A stretch of DNA of 33,165 bases from Candidatus Wallbacteria bacterium (GTDB lineage: Bacteria; Muiribacteriota; UBA6191; JACPRK01). The translations under genes were made by a program, and so were the position numbers. The notes below the pieces were generated by a model, which saw nothing but the letters and a program-made list of their open reading frames with translations, did no database searches and had not been told where the DNA came from. Within the stretch, counting starts at the first letter, position 1. Every line of letters starts with the position of its first letter. Location: contig JACQZN010000007.1 of NCBI GenBank assembly GCA_016213845.1, forward strand, positions 1-33,165. The letters run 5' to 3'. Shown here piece after piece: positions 9,768 to 16,962 of this stretch.

Positions 9768-11600
9768 GTGAACAGGCTACCCCTCTCGATCGCTCTGGCA
9801 ATCTGGCTCTGCCTGGCTTCCCCCTCGCCAGCGGCCGAAACGCCCTGGCCCTCCGCGGCCGACATCCAGGCCGACGTCGCCTACCTGGCGGCCCCCGAGT
9901 GCCAGGGACGAGGCGTCGGCTCAGCCGGAATGACGCGCGCGGAGGCGTACATCGCCGACGCCTTCGAGAAGTGCGGCCTCGAGCCCGCGGGCGACCTGGG
10001 CGGCTGGTTCCAGCGCTTCGAGGTGACCGTGGGTGTCCGGATCCAGCCGGCCACCATGCTCGGCATCCCCGGTGGACTCGATATCTCCCCCGGCTCCGAT
10101 TTCCAGCCGCTGGCGCTCTCCGGGTCGGGCACCGTGAAGTCGGCCCAGGTGGTCTTCGCCGGGTACGGCGTCTCCGCCCCCGACTTCAAGTACGACGACT
10201 ATGCCGGTATCGACGTCAAGGGCAAGCTGGTCCTGGCGCTCGCCCACGACCCGCGGGAGCTCGACCAGAAGTCCCCCTTCCGCTCGCCGAAGGCCTTCCG
10301 GTACACGGAGAACCGCTACAAGGCAATCACCGCGCGCGAGCACGGCGCAGCCGGGCTGCTCATCGTCAATGACGCCTGGAGACACCCAAAAGATGCGGAC
10401 ACTCCGATTGCCTTCGGCGGCGGACACGCCGTCAGCCCGGCCGGACTGCCCGTGGCCAGCATCAGCGCTCAGCTGGCCGATAAGCTCCTGGCGCCCATGA
10501 AAGCCAAGGTCGCGACGCTGGGCGCCAAGCTCGACAAGTCTCTCACCCCGGCCTCGCGGGAGATTCCCTCCACCCGCGTCTCCCTCACCGTGGCACTCGA
10601 GCAGGTCCGAGGCAGCGCCGCCAACGTCGTCGCCATCCTCCCGGGCGCCGACCCGCGCCTTTCCGCCGAGGCCGTCGTCGTCGGCGCACACCACGACCAC
10701 CTGGGGCTGGGCGGCGTCTACAGCCTCTCGCCATCGGCCGCCGGCAGCATCCACCACGGAGCCGACGACAACGCCTCCGGCGTGGCCGGCGTCCTCGCAC
10801 TCGCCCGACGATTCTCCAAGAGCCCAGCCCGACCCGCGCGCAGCATCGTCTTCGCCACCTTCAGCGCCGAGGAACTGGGTCTGCTCGGCAGCGCGCACTA
10901 CACCAAGGCGCCGCCCGTCCCGCTGACCGCCACCGTCGCCATGGTCAACATGGACATGATCGGCCGGCTGCGCGAAGGGAAGCTCAACGTCCAGGGCGTC
11001 GAGACCGGGACCGAGTTCCGCCGGCTCCTCGAAGACTCCTCGGAAGGCACGGGGCTGAAGCTCTCGTATTCCGGTGACGGCTACGGCCCCTCCGATCAGA
11101 CCTCCTTCTACGCCAAGGACCGCCCCGTGCTCTTCTTCTTCACCGGCCCACACACCGACTACCACCGCCCCACCGACACCGCCGACAAGGTCAACTCGGC
11201 CGGCGAAGCGGAAGTCCTCACCCTCATCGGCCGTATCGTCGAGAGTCTGGCCAGCGGCAAGCCGCCCACCTTCGCCCGGGCCAAGTCCGAAAGCAAGGGC
11301 CCCCACGGCGCCGGCCAGAACACCGGCCGCGGCTACGGCCCCTACTTCGGCTCCATCCCCGACTTCAGCGAGTACAAGGGCGGCGTGCTCCTGAGCGGCG
11401 TCCGCCCGGGCAGCCCCGCCGAAAAGGCCGGCGTCCGCGCCGGCGACGCCATCGTGAAGTTCGGCGGCGTGAGGGTCGCCAACCTCGAGGACTTCACCTA
11501 CGCCCTCCAGACCCATCGCCCCGGCGACCAGGTCGAGCTCGAAGTCCTCCGCGCCGGCAAGACCGTCCCCCTGCGCGCCACGCTCGAAAAGCGAAGGTAG
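9768..11600 (+). CDS. Secreted M28 zinc aminopeptidase with C-terminal PDZ domain
   Basis: 610 residues starting at a GTG preceded by GAGGAG. Residues 1-22 form a signal peptide (LCLASPSPAAE). The middle has a PA-type inserted domain (residues about 130-260, KLVLALAHDP and AAGLLIVNDAW). The M28 catalytic core follows, with the complete co-catalytic zinc set: H308 (AHHDHLG), D333 (GADDNASG), E369 with general base E368 (SAEELG), D396 (NMDMIGR) and H466 (DYHRPTD). Residues about 525-605 form a PDZ domain (GVRPGSPAEKAGVRAGDAI). It should release N-terminal amino acids from peptides outside the cytoplasm. It lies 32 bases after moxR and is probably co-transcribed with it. A second M28 enzyme without a PDZ lies at 15527-16702. 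Confidence 0.95.
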   Translation: MNRLPLSIALAIWLCLASPSPAAETPWPSAADIQADVAYLAAPECQGRGVGSAGMTRAEAYIADAFEKCGLEPAGDLGGWFQRFEVTVGVRIQPATMLGIPGGLDISPGSDFQPLALSGSGTVKSAQVVFAGYGVSAPDFKYDDYAGIDVKGKLVLALAHDPRELDQKSPFRSPKAFRYTENRYKAITAREHGAAGLLIVNDAWRHPKDADTPIAFGGGHAVSPAGLPVASISAQLADKLLAPMKAKVATLGAKLDKSLTPASREIPSTRVSLTVALEQVRGSAANVVAILPGADPRLSAEAVVVGAHHDHLGLGGVYSLSPSAAGSIHHGADDNASGVAGVLALARRFSKSPARPARSIVFATFSAEELGLLGSAHYTKAPPVPLTATVAMVNMDMIGRLREGKLNVQGVETGTEFRRLLEDSSEGTGLKLSYSGDGYGPSDQTSFYAKDRPVLFFFTGPHTDYHRPTDTADKVNSAGEAEVLTLIGRIVESLASGKPPTFARAKSESKGPHGAGQNTGRGYGPYFGSIPDFSEYKGGVLLSGVRPGSPAEKAGVRAGDAIVKFGGVRVANLEDFTYALQTHRPGDQVELEVLRAGKTVPLRATLEKRR

Positions 11601-11683
11601 GACTACGCGCCCCTTCCGGCGGCTTCGCCCTCAGGTAGCCTGGCCATCCTGAAAGCCGGCATGGAATCTAGTGGTACTGGATT

Positions 11684-11720
11684 CTGTCGAGGGCCTGTCC
11701 CTCCTTCGACAGCCTCAGGA
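11684..11720. repeat. Hairpin-forming intergenic repeat, copy 1
   Basis: CTGTCGA (11684-11690) pairs with TCGACAG (11706-11712). TGTCC (11696-11700) also pairs with GGACA (11717-11721), giving two alternative hairpins. The core TCCTTCGACAGCCTCAGGAC resembles the element at 20701-20723. It may serve as a terminator between converging genes. Confidence 0.5.
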
Positions 11721-11824
11721 CAAGCTCTGCCCCCCCCGCTTGACTGCCTTCTTCGGACCCATCGAGGGACATCTGGCCAAGCGATCTCTACAACTCTTTC
11801 GGATCTTCCGGCCAGACCTGAACT

Positions 11825-11872
11825 CCTGCCCCTGCCCCTGCCCCTGCCCCAGCCCCAGCCCCAGCCCCAGCC
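11825..11872. repeat. Hexanucleotide tandem array, four CCTGCC then four CCAGCC
   Basis: Eight uninterrupted 6-base units, the first four CCTGCC and the last four CCAGCC. On the minus strand this reads as successive GGGG runs separated by two bases, a good G-quadruplex candidate. It lies in the 3' region of the minus-strand operon that ends with the RING-type gene. Confidence 0.85.
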
Positions 11873-11885
11873 CGATCCCGCCCCC

Positions 11886-11927
11886 TACTCGCTACTCACT
11901 ACTCGCTACTCACTACTCACTACTTCC
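11886..11927 (-). repeat. Heptanucleotide array (GYGAGTA on the minus strand) starting at a stop codon
   Basis: Five perfect TACTCRC units on the plus strand (11886-11920) plus one degenerate unit. On the minus strand the TAG stop codon of the RING-type gene (11922-11920) is part of the first unit. The array then ends in GAGTAGGGGGCGGG. A closely matching array follows malQ at 25024-25058. Confidence 0.85.
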
Positions 11928-12369
11928 CCCTTGCCTCGGCCGCAGCTCGAATCTCCGCGTCCACCGATCGCACCAGCCACGAGTAGCCCACGATGGCGGC
12001 CAGCTCGAGCGCCACGACCATCCAGAAAAAGGCGAAGAGAATCTGGCCCGGCGTCACGTCGCGCCACTTCGTACGCCGCTGGAGCCAGCCGGTGAGCCAG
12101 CGGGGCAGGGCGACGCGGCGCGGCCGGAGCGTCCTCTCGTCGATGCCGTCCTCGCAGGCGTAGAGCGCGCACCTGCCGGCGTAGTCCCAGCAATCGCGGT
12201 GGTGCGGCGTGCCGCACTTCTCGCAGGTTCGGACCTCCCCCTCGGCAGGCTCCCCGCAGACCGGGCACGCCGCCTGGCAACCGAACACCTTGAGCCCGCC
12301 GAGCTCGATGCCGCCGCCCGCCCCATCCTTTGCGGCCCGGTCATGGGCCGCTCGCGTCGAAGTCCTCAT
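11920..12369 (-). CDS. Prokaryotic RING-finger-type zinc protein with one membrane segment
   Basis: 149 residues. The N-terminal half has a cross-brace-like cluster of metal ligands: C35/C38 (CPVCG), C49/C52 (CEKCG), H56/H57, C60 (HHRDCW), C67 and C72 (CALYAC). This matches the small prokaryotic RING finger families found in Acidobacteriota and Planctomycetota. C31 is an extra cysteine. A single hydrophobic helix lies at 109-131 (ILFAFFWMVVALELAAIVGY), followed by a short charged tail. The RING part is expected to be cytoplasmic; this is inference. It is the last gene of the minus-strand M28-serA-S9 operon, 52 bases after the S9 gene. Its function is unknown; ubiquitin-ligase activity should not be assumed. 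The start lacks a clear ribosome-binding site. Confidence 0.8.
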   Translation of the reverse strand: MRTSTRAAHDRAAKDGAGGGIELGGLKVFGCQAACPVCGEPAEGEVRTCEKCGTPHHRDCWDYAGRCALYACEDGIDERTLRPRRVALPRWLTGWLQRRTKWRDVTPGQILFAFFWMVVALELAAIVGYSWLVRSVDAEIRAAAEARGK

Positions 12370-12421
12370 CCAGGGAGAACTCTACCACTCTTCTCCGGCG
12401 CCGCCCCCCCGCAGATTGGCC

Positions 12422-14296
12422 TCAACCCTCGAACCTGCCCCCCAGGTGGCGGGCCAGGAAGGCCTCCACCGCCGCGTAGTAGTGCAGGCGATTGTCGGGA
12501 CGAACCAGCCCGTGGCCCTCATCTGGGTAGAGCAGGTACTGCACGTCCTTGCCCTTGGCCTTGCACGCCGCGACGATCTGCTCAGCCTCGGCCTGCTTGA
12601 CGCGCGGGTCGTTGGCGCCCTGCGCGATCAGGAGCGGAATGCGGATGTCACCGGCGCGGAATAGCGGCGAACGCGACTCGAGGAACTCGCGCTCGGTGTC
12701 GATGTTGCCGACGCGGCGGTCGAAGGTGTTGCGCATCGGCTTCCAGTAAGGGGGGATCGACTCGATCAGTGTCACCAGGCTGGACGGGCCCACCATCACG
12801 ACAGCGGCGGCGAACGCCTCCGGGGTGAAGGCGGCCCCCACCAGCGCCGCATAGCCACCGTAGCTGCCGCCCATGATCGCCACGCGCGAGCGGTCGATGG
12901 TGCCGCGCGCGGCCGCCCACTCCACGGCGTCGAGCAGGTCGTCGTGCATCCGGGCGCCCCACTGGCGGTCGCCCGCGTCGACGAATGCCTTGCCGAATCC
13001 GATCGAGCCGCGGAAGTTCACCTGCAGCACCGCGTACCCGCGATTGGCCAGCAGTTGCACCTCCGGGTCGAGGCCCCAGGAATCGCGCCACCACGGTCCG
13101 CCGTGGACCAGGAGCACCATCGGCAAGGCGGTCGTCGGCCCCGCGGCAGGCAGCGTCAGGTACCCCTGCAGACCCAAGCCGTCGCGCGCCTCGAAGTGGA
13201 CCGGCTCCATGGCGGCCAGCCGATGCTGTCGAAGCTCGGGCTGGGTGTCGAAGAGGTGCGTGAACTGCCGCGTTGCCCGGTCGAAGCGGTGAAAGGCGAC
13301 GGGCGCCACGTCGCTGTGCAGTGCGACGAGCCAGACGGTGTCCGCCAGATCACGGCTCACAAGATCCGCTTCGTCGCCCGCGGCGAACTCCTCCACGGCG
13401 CGCCAGTCGGCGGCGAACTCGGGGTCGAGCACGTGCCACTCGGTCTTGTCGCCGGCCACGGCCACGGCCTGCAGCTCCCGCGTGACCGGACGCGTGATGA
13501 CGCCGCCCATGTCATAGCGCGAGTCCTCGAACAGCACCTCCGTCGCGCCCGACTCTATCTCGAGTCGCACGAGCCGTTGAGTCTGAGCCCCGCGTGAGTC
13601 GTGGAGATAGAGCGCGGAACCGTCCGGGCTGAACCCGTACACGCCGCTGTACTCATCCTCCGGCCCCCACGTGAGCAGCGTCCGCCAGGGCCGATCGATG
13701 TCCTCTCGGACTCTGAGCTCGGTAGAGCCGTCGGGCAACCTGGCCATCCCGGCGCGGACCCTGAGCTGCCGGTCGACCAACCAGCCGATCACGTTCCCGG
13801 GGTTTTCGGTGTCCTCCACCAGCGCCCCCGTCTTCAGGTCCAGCCGGTAGACGTCGTGCACCGTCCGATCGCGCAAGTTGAGCGAAACCAAGAGCTCGCC
13901 CGGCCGCTCGGGAACGGCCGCGATGGGCATCCCCTGGATGCCTATGAAGGGCGTCAGGTCCCGCACCACTTTCGTATCCAGGTCGACGCTGAAGAGGTGC
14001 CAGTTCTCGTCGCCGTGAGTGTCCTGCATGTAGAGCAGGTGGCGGCTGTCCAGCCCCCAGAAGTACGTCTGCACACCGCGGCCCCGGTCGTGAGTGACGG
14101 CTTCGGGGGTCTCTCCGTCCAGGAGCCAGAGGTTCAGCACTCCCTCTTCCGGCGCGACGTACGCAAGCCGCTTCCCGTCCGGCGAGAGCCTGGGCGCCGT
14201 GCGAGTCGGGTTGCCGAGCAGCAGCTTCCGGGGGATCAGCCCGACTTCGTCCAGCGTGGCCGGCCGGGGCGCGGCTGCCGCCTTGGAGCTCACCAT
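12422..14296 (-). CDS. S9 family prolyl-oligopeptidase-type serine peptidase
   Basis: 624 residues. The N-terminal two-thirds is a beta-propeller with repeated blade motifs (APRLSPDGKRLAYVAPEEG, VYGFSPDGSALYLHDS). The C-terminal third is an alpha/beta hydrolase. The catalytic triad is S478 in GGSYGGY, D563 in GANDPRV and H595 in DEGHG. LLVHGGPWW supplies the oxyanion region. No signal peptide is visible, so a cytoplasmic enzyme trimming short oligopeptides is likely (acylaminoacyl-peptidase or dipeptidyl-peptidase type; the exact specificity cannot be read from sequence). Its ATG shares a base with the serA stop (TGATG), indicating translational coupling. Its neighbours are another peptidase and serA, consistent with peptide use as a carbon source. 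Confidence 0.93.
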   Translation of the reverse strand: MVSSKAAAAPRPATLDEVGLIPRKLLLGNPTRTAPRLSPDGKRLAYVAPEEGVLNLWLLDGETPEAVTHDRGRGVQTYFWGLDSRHLLYMQDTHGDENWHLFSVDLDTKVVRDLTPFIGIQGMPIAAVPERPGELLVSLNLRDRTVHDVYRLDLKTGALVEDTENPGNVIGWLVDRQLRVRAGMARLPDGSTELRVREDIDRPWRTLLTWGPEDEYSGVYGFSPDGSALYLHDSRGAQTQRLVRLEIESGATEVLFEDSRYDMGGVITRPVTRELQAVAVAGDKTEWHVLDPEFAADWRAVEEFAAGDEADLVSRDLADTVWLVALHSDVAPVAFHRFDRATRQFTHLFDTQPELRQHRLAAMEPVHFEARDGLGLQGYLTLPAAGPTTALPMVLLVHGGPWWRDSWGLDPEVQLLANRGYAVLQVNFRGSIGFGKAFVDAGDRQWGARMHDDLLDAVEWAAARGTIDRSRVAIMGGSYGGYAALVGAAFTPEAFAAAVVMVGPSSLVTLIESIPPYWKPMRNTFDRRVGNIDTEREFLESRSPLFRAGDIRIPLLIAQGANDPRVKQAEAEQIVAACKAKGKDVQYLLYPDEGHGLVRPDNRLHYYAAVEAFLARHLGGRFEG

Positions 14297-15501
14297 CAGT
14301 GGAGTGGAAGGAGCGTCACGGTCAAGATGTTCTCGTTGCTCTTGCGCAGCGATTCGAGCGTCTCGGCGGGAGGAGCGGTGTCGAGATGGATGCGCGCAAT
14401 GGCGGCCTGCGCGCCGTCAAAGACGATGTTCTCCATCTCCTGCACGTTGATGCCGTGGCCCTTCAGCTCGTTCAGCACGTGCGCCAGGACACCCACCCGG
14501 TCCAAGTGCCGAACAACCAGGATCGACCTGGCGGTGGAGCGCCTGCAGAGGTTGATCACGTTCGGCACCCGGCCGGTTTCATGGAACGTCCGAACGATGT
14601 GCGTGACCTCCTCGGAGATCGCGTCCTGCGCCTGGTCCGTCGACGCCCCGATGTGGTGCGTGCCGCAGAACCCGGGCAGCGCCGCAAGCGGCGTCGTGAA
14701 GCTCGCCGTACCGCCCGCCGGCTCGTCGGCGAACACGTCCAGCCCCGCGCGGATTCCCCTTTCGGTCATCGCCTTCACGAGCGCCGCCTGGTCCACGACC
14801 TCGGCGCGCGCCGTGTTGATGAAGAAGGCGCCCTTCTTCATCGCCGCGAAGATCTTCTCGCTGATCAGCCCCCGGGTCTCCGCGTTGAGCGCCACGTGCA
14901 CGCTCAAAATGTCGGCCTCGGCGGCAACGGCCTCCGGCGTGGCGGCGTGCTCGATGCCGAGCTGGGCGGCCTTCTGCGGCGTCAACGACCGGCTCCAGGC
15001 GACCACCGACAGCCCGAACGCCTTCGCCCGCGAGACCATTTCGCGGCCGATGCTGCCGACCCCGATCAGCCCCAGCGTCCGGCCGAAGAGCCCGCTGGCC
15101 TTGCTGTACTCCTTCTTGTTCCACTTGCCGGCCTTCAGCTCGGCGACCCCCTCCGGGATGCGCCGATCCAGCGCCAGGATCAGCCCGAAGGCCAGCTCCG
15201 CGACGGCCACACTATTCTTGCCGGGACAGTTCGACACGTAGATGCCGAGCGCGCTGGCCGTCTTGACGTCGATGGTGTTGGTGCCGGCTCCCGCTCGGAT
15301 GACCAGCGCCAGCCGCCCGGCCTCCAGCGCCGCCTTGTCGACCTGGCTCGAGCGCACCACCAGCACGTCGGCGCCGCTCGAGGCGACCGCCTTCGCCAGC
15401 GCTTCGCCCTTGGCCTCCGGCTCGTAAATGAGCTCGAAGCCCAGGGCTCTCAGGCCCGCAAGACCAGCCTCGGGGTACTTGTCGGCAACCAGGATCTTCA
15501 T
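14296..15501 (-). CDS. serA: D-3-phosphoglycerate dehydrogenase with C-terminal ACT domain
   Basis: 401 residues from the ATG at 15501, which is preceded by AGGAG at good spacing and gives the family N-terminus MKILVAD. An in-frame ATG 42 bases upstream has no such support. The enzyme oxidises 3-phosphoglycerate to 3-phosphohydroxypyruvate, the first step of serine synthesis. The nucleotide-binding loop is GVGSIG (147-152). The catalytic residues are R232 (NTARAEVVD), E260 (DVFADEP) and H283 (THHIGAST). Residues about 325-401 form an ACT regulatory domain (VRHLDRVGVLAHVLNELKG), suggesting serine or other amino-acid control. After the second beta strand the sequence is AWSRS (168-172) where NAD-specific enzymes usually carry an acidic residue, so NADP use is possible. 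It is 25 bases downstream of the M28 gene and overlaps the S9 gene. Confidence 0.93.
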   Translation of the reverse strand: MKILVADKYPEAGLAGLRALGFELIYEPEAKGEALAKAVASSGADVLVVRSSQVDKAALEAGRLALVIRAGAGTNTIDVKTASALGIYVSNCPGKNSVAVAELAFGLILALDRRIPEGVAELKAGKWNKKEYSKASGLFGRTLGLIGVGSIGREMVSRAKAFGLSVVAWSRSLTPQKAAQLGIEHAATPEAVAAEADILSVHVALNAETRGLISEKIFAAMKKGAFFINTARAEVVDQAALVKAMTERGIRAGLDVFADEPAGGTASFTTPLAALPGFCGTHHIGASTDQAQDAISEEVTHIVRTFHETGRVPNVINLCRRSTARSILVVRHLDRVGVLAHVLNELKGHGINVQEMENIVFDGAQAAIARIHLDTAPPAETLESLRKSNENILTVTLLPLH

Positions 15502-15526
15502 CGGCGCGCTCCTGCCGGGTGGGGCG

Positions 15527-16702
15527 TCAGAGGTTCGCGGCACCCAGCAGGTGCCGGTAGGCGAACCGGGTGATGTCCTGCATCTTGGGGATGTTCAGCT
15601 TCTCGACGTGATCGCCCAGGCCGTGGTAGTCGGAGTTCATCCGTCCGTTGGCCTCGAATCCTTCGAAGAAGAAGATGACGGGCACGCCGCGCGCGAAGAA
15701 CGGGTACTGATCCGAACGTCGCATGTACGCGGCGATGTTGTGATCGACCGCCGAGAGCTGCGTGCCGGCCGTGTCGTGGAGCGCGTGGAAGGCGTTGGGA
15801 CCGCCGCGCTCCAGGTCGTCGCAGACGGAGACCTTGCCGTTCTGGGCGCGACCAATCATGTCGATGTTGAGCATCGACTTGATGCGGGCGAAGTCGACCG
15901 TCGGCTTGCCGGCGAAGTACTGGGAGCCGAGCAAACCCAGCTCCTCCCCGCTGAAGAAACAGATCAGGACCGACCGGGCGGGGCCGTTACCGAGCTCGCG
16001 ATCCCGGGCCAGCGCGCGGCAGATGGTGAGGAGCGCGGTGGTGCCGCTTCCATTGTCGTCGGCGCCGTTGTAGACGCGGTCGCCGCCCCCGAAGGAGCGC
16101 TCGCCGATGTGGTCCATGTGCGCGCCCATCACGACGATCTCATTTCTCTTGGCCGGGTCCTTCCCCTCGAGGAAAGCAACCAGGTTGTAGGTGTTCGGCG
16201 CCGGCGCGGCGGCGGCTTTCGACAAGAGCGCGATGCGTGAAGCCGGAAGCGGCGCCATCGTCACCGGCTTGCCGGCGCGGTCGAGCGCCACGCCGTGCTC
16301 GTTGGGCTGCACGCCCCAGTTCTTCGGGTCGAGCTTGTCGCCCCCGTGATTGTGCGTCCCGGGATCGCCCCACGAGCGGGCGTAGAACGGCTGGCGATAC
16401 GTGGTCCCCGCGGCGTCGCCCTTCGGCGCAAACCCCAGCGCCGAAAGCTCGGCTTCGATGTACGGGCCGACGCGGTTCTCGAGCTGCCCCTTGCCGGTGG
16501 CGCGCCCGCGATTCTCGTCGCTGGCCAGCCAGGTCACGTGCGCCTGGATGCGCTGGGCCGTGATCTCGGCCTCGCCGCTCGCCGACGAGGTCTGATGCAG
16601 CGCGTCGAAACGCTTCTCGGTCTGGCGCGGCGCCGCTTCGATGCCGTTAGCGGCCAACGCCGCAATGCAGAGCGCGCCCAGCACAAAATGACGATCCACC
16701 AC
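15527..16702 (-). CDS. Secreted M28 family zinc peptidase
   Basis: 391 residues starting at GTG, with AGGAGG ending five or so bases upstream; the next codon is also GTG, so the exact start is ambiguous by one codon. Residues 1-23 are a signal peptide (VLGALCIAALAANGIEA). All five zinc ligands are present: H195 (GAHMDHIG), D215 (GADDNGSG), E254 with general base E253 (SGEELGLLG), D281 (NIDMIGR) and H360 (DYHGLGDH). It lacks the PDZ domain of the M28 protein at 9768. It is the first gene of a minus-strand operon with serA, an S9 peptidase and a RING-type protein. An extracytoplasmic aminopeptidase role is inferred from the family. Confidence 0.94.
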   Translation of the reverse strand: MVDRHFVLGALCIAALAANGIEAAPRQTEKRFDALHQTSSASGEAEITAQRIQAHVTWLASDENRGRATGKGQLENRVGPYIEAELSALGFAPKGDAAGTTYRQPFYARSWGDPGTHNHGGDKLDPKNWGVQPNEHGVALDRAGKPVTMAPLPASRIALLSKAAAAPAPNTYNLVAFLEGKDPAKRNEIVVMGAHMDHIGERSFGGGDRVYNGADDNGSGTTALLTICRALARDRELGNGPARSVLICFFSGEELGLLGSQYFAGKPTVDFARIKSMLNIDMIGRAQNGKVSVCDDLERGGPNAFHALHDTAGTQLSAVDHNIAAYMRRSDQYPFFARGVPVIFFFEGFEANGRMNSDYHGLGDHVEKLNIPKMQDITRFAYRHLLGAANL

Positions 16703-16962
16703 GGTCTCCTCCTGCCTTTCTCCCTACTAGCCTTCTCTCGACGACCCGGTGTGGTGAGAGCAGCCGTACATGATGCCCTCCCCTCGCCCAAAAGACAAGC
16801 CCGAATTTCGCACCCGAAATCCCGTGGCGTCTACCTGCACCGGTCTGTTCGTCGGACCTTTGGGAGCATCTCCCTTCGGCCGGTGGGCCGCGACGCCGAT
16901 GACATCGTGTCGGGTGCGCTTCACCGGCGGATGGCCGGCGTGCGCGCCCTGCTGCCATTCCT
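16703..16962. other. Divergent intergenic region between M28 peptidase and MFS permease
   Basis: 260 bases that must hold the promoters of two opposing transcripts. The only structure I see is a short imperfect inverted repeat, GAATTTCG then CGAAATCC, near 16802-16822 in an otherwise G+C-rich stretch. No gene is supported. Confidence 0.4.

Larger units (their letters stand above)
11601..11919. other. Convergent intergenic spacer rich in repeats
   Basis: This 319-base gap separates the converging M28-PDZ and RING-type genes. It contains a hairpin-forming repeat (11684-11720), a hexanucleotide array (11825-11872) and a heptanucleotide array (from 11886). I see no credible gene in it. Open frames here are built from the simple repeats and have unnatural Pro-Ser composition. 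Confidence 0.7.

Noticed and set aside
11661..12095. Plus-strand frames through the simple-repeat spacer, with Pro/Gln or Pro/Ser runs
   Set aside because: The runs are translations of the hexamer and heptamer arrays, and the frames continue antisense to the RING-type gene.
15502..15543. Upstream ATG for serA giving 14 extra residues
   Set aside because: The extension (PRTSDAPPGRSAP) has no family match, while the ATG at 15501 has AGGAG at correct spacing.
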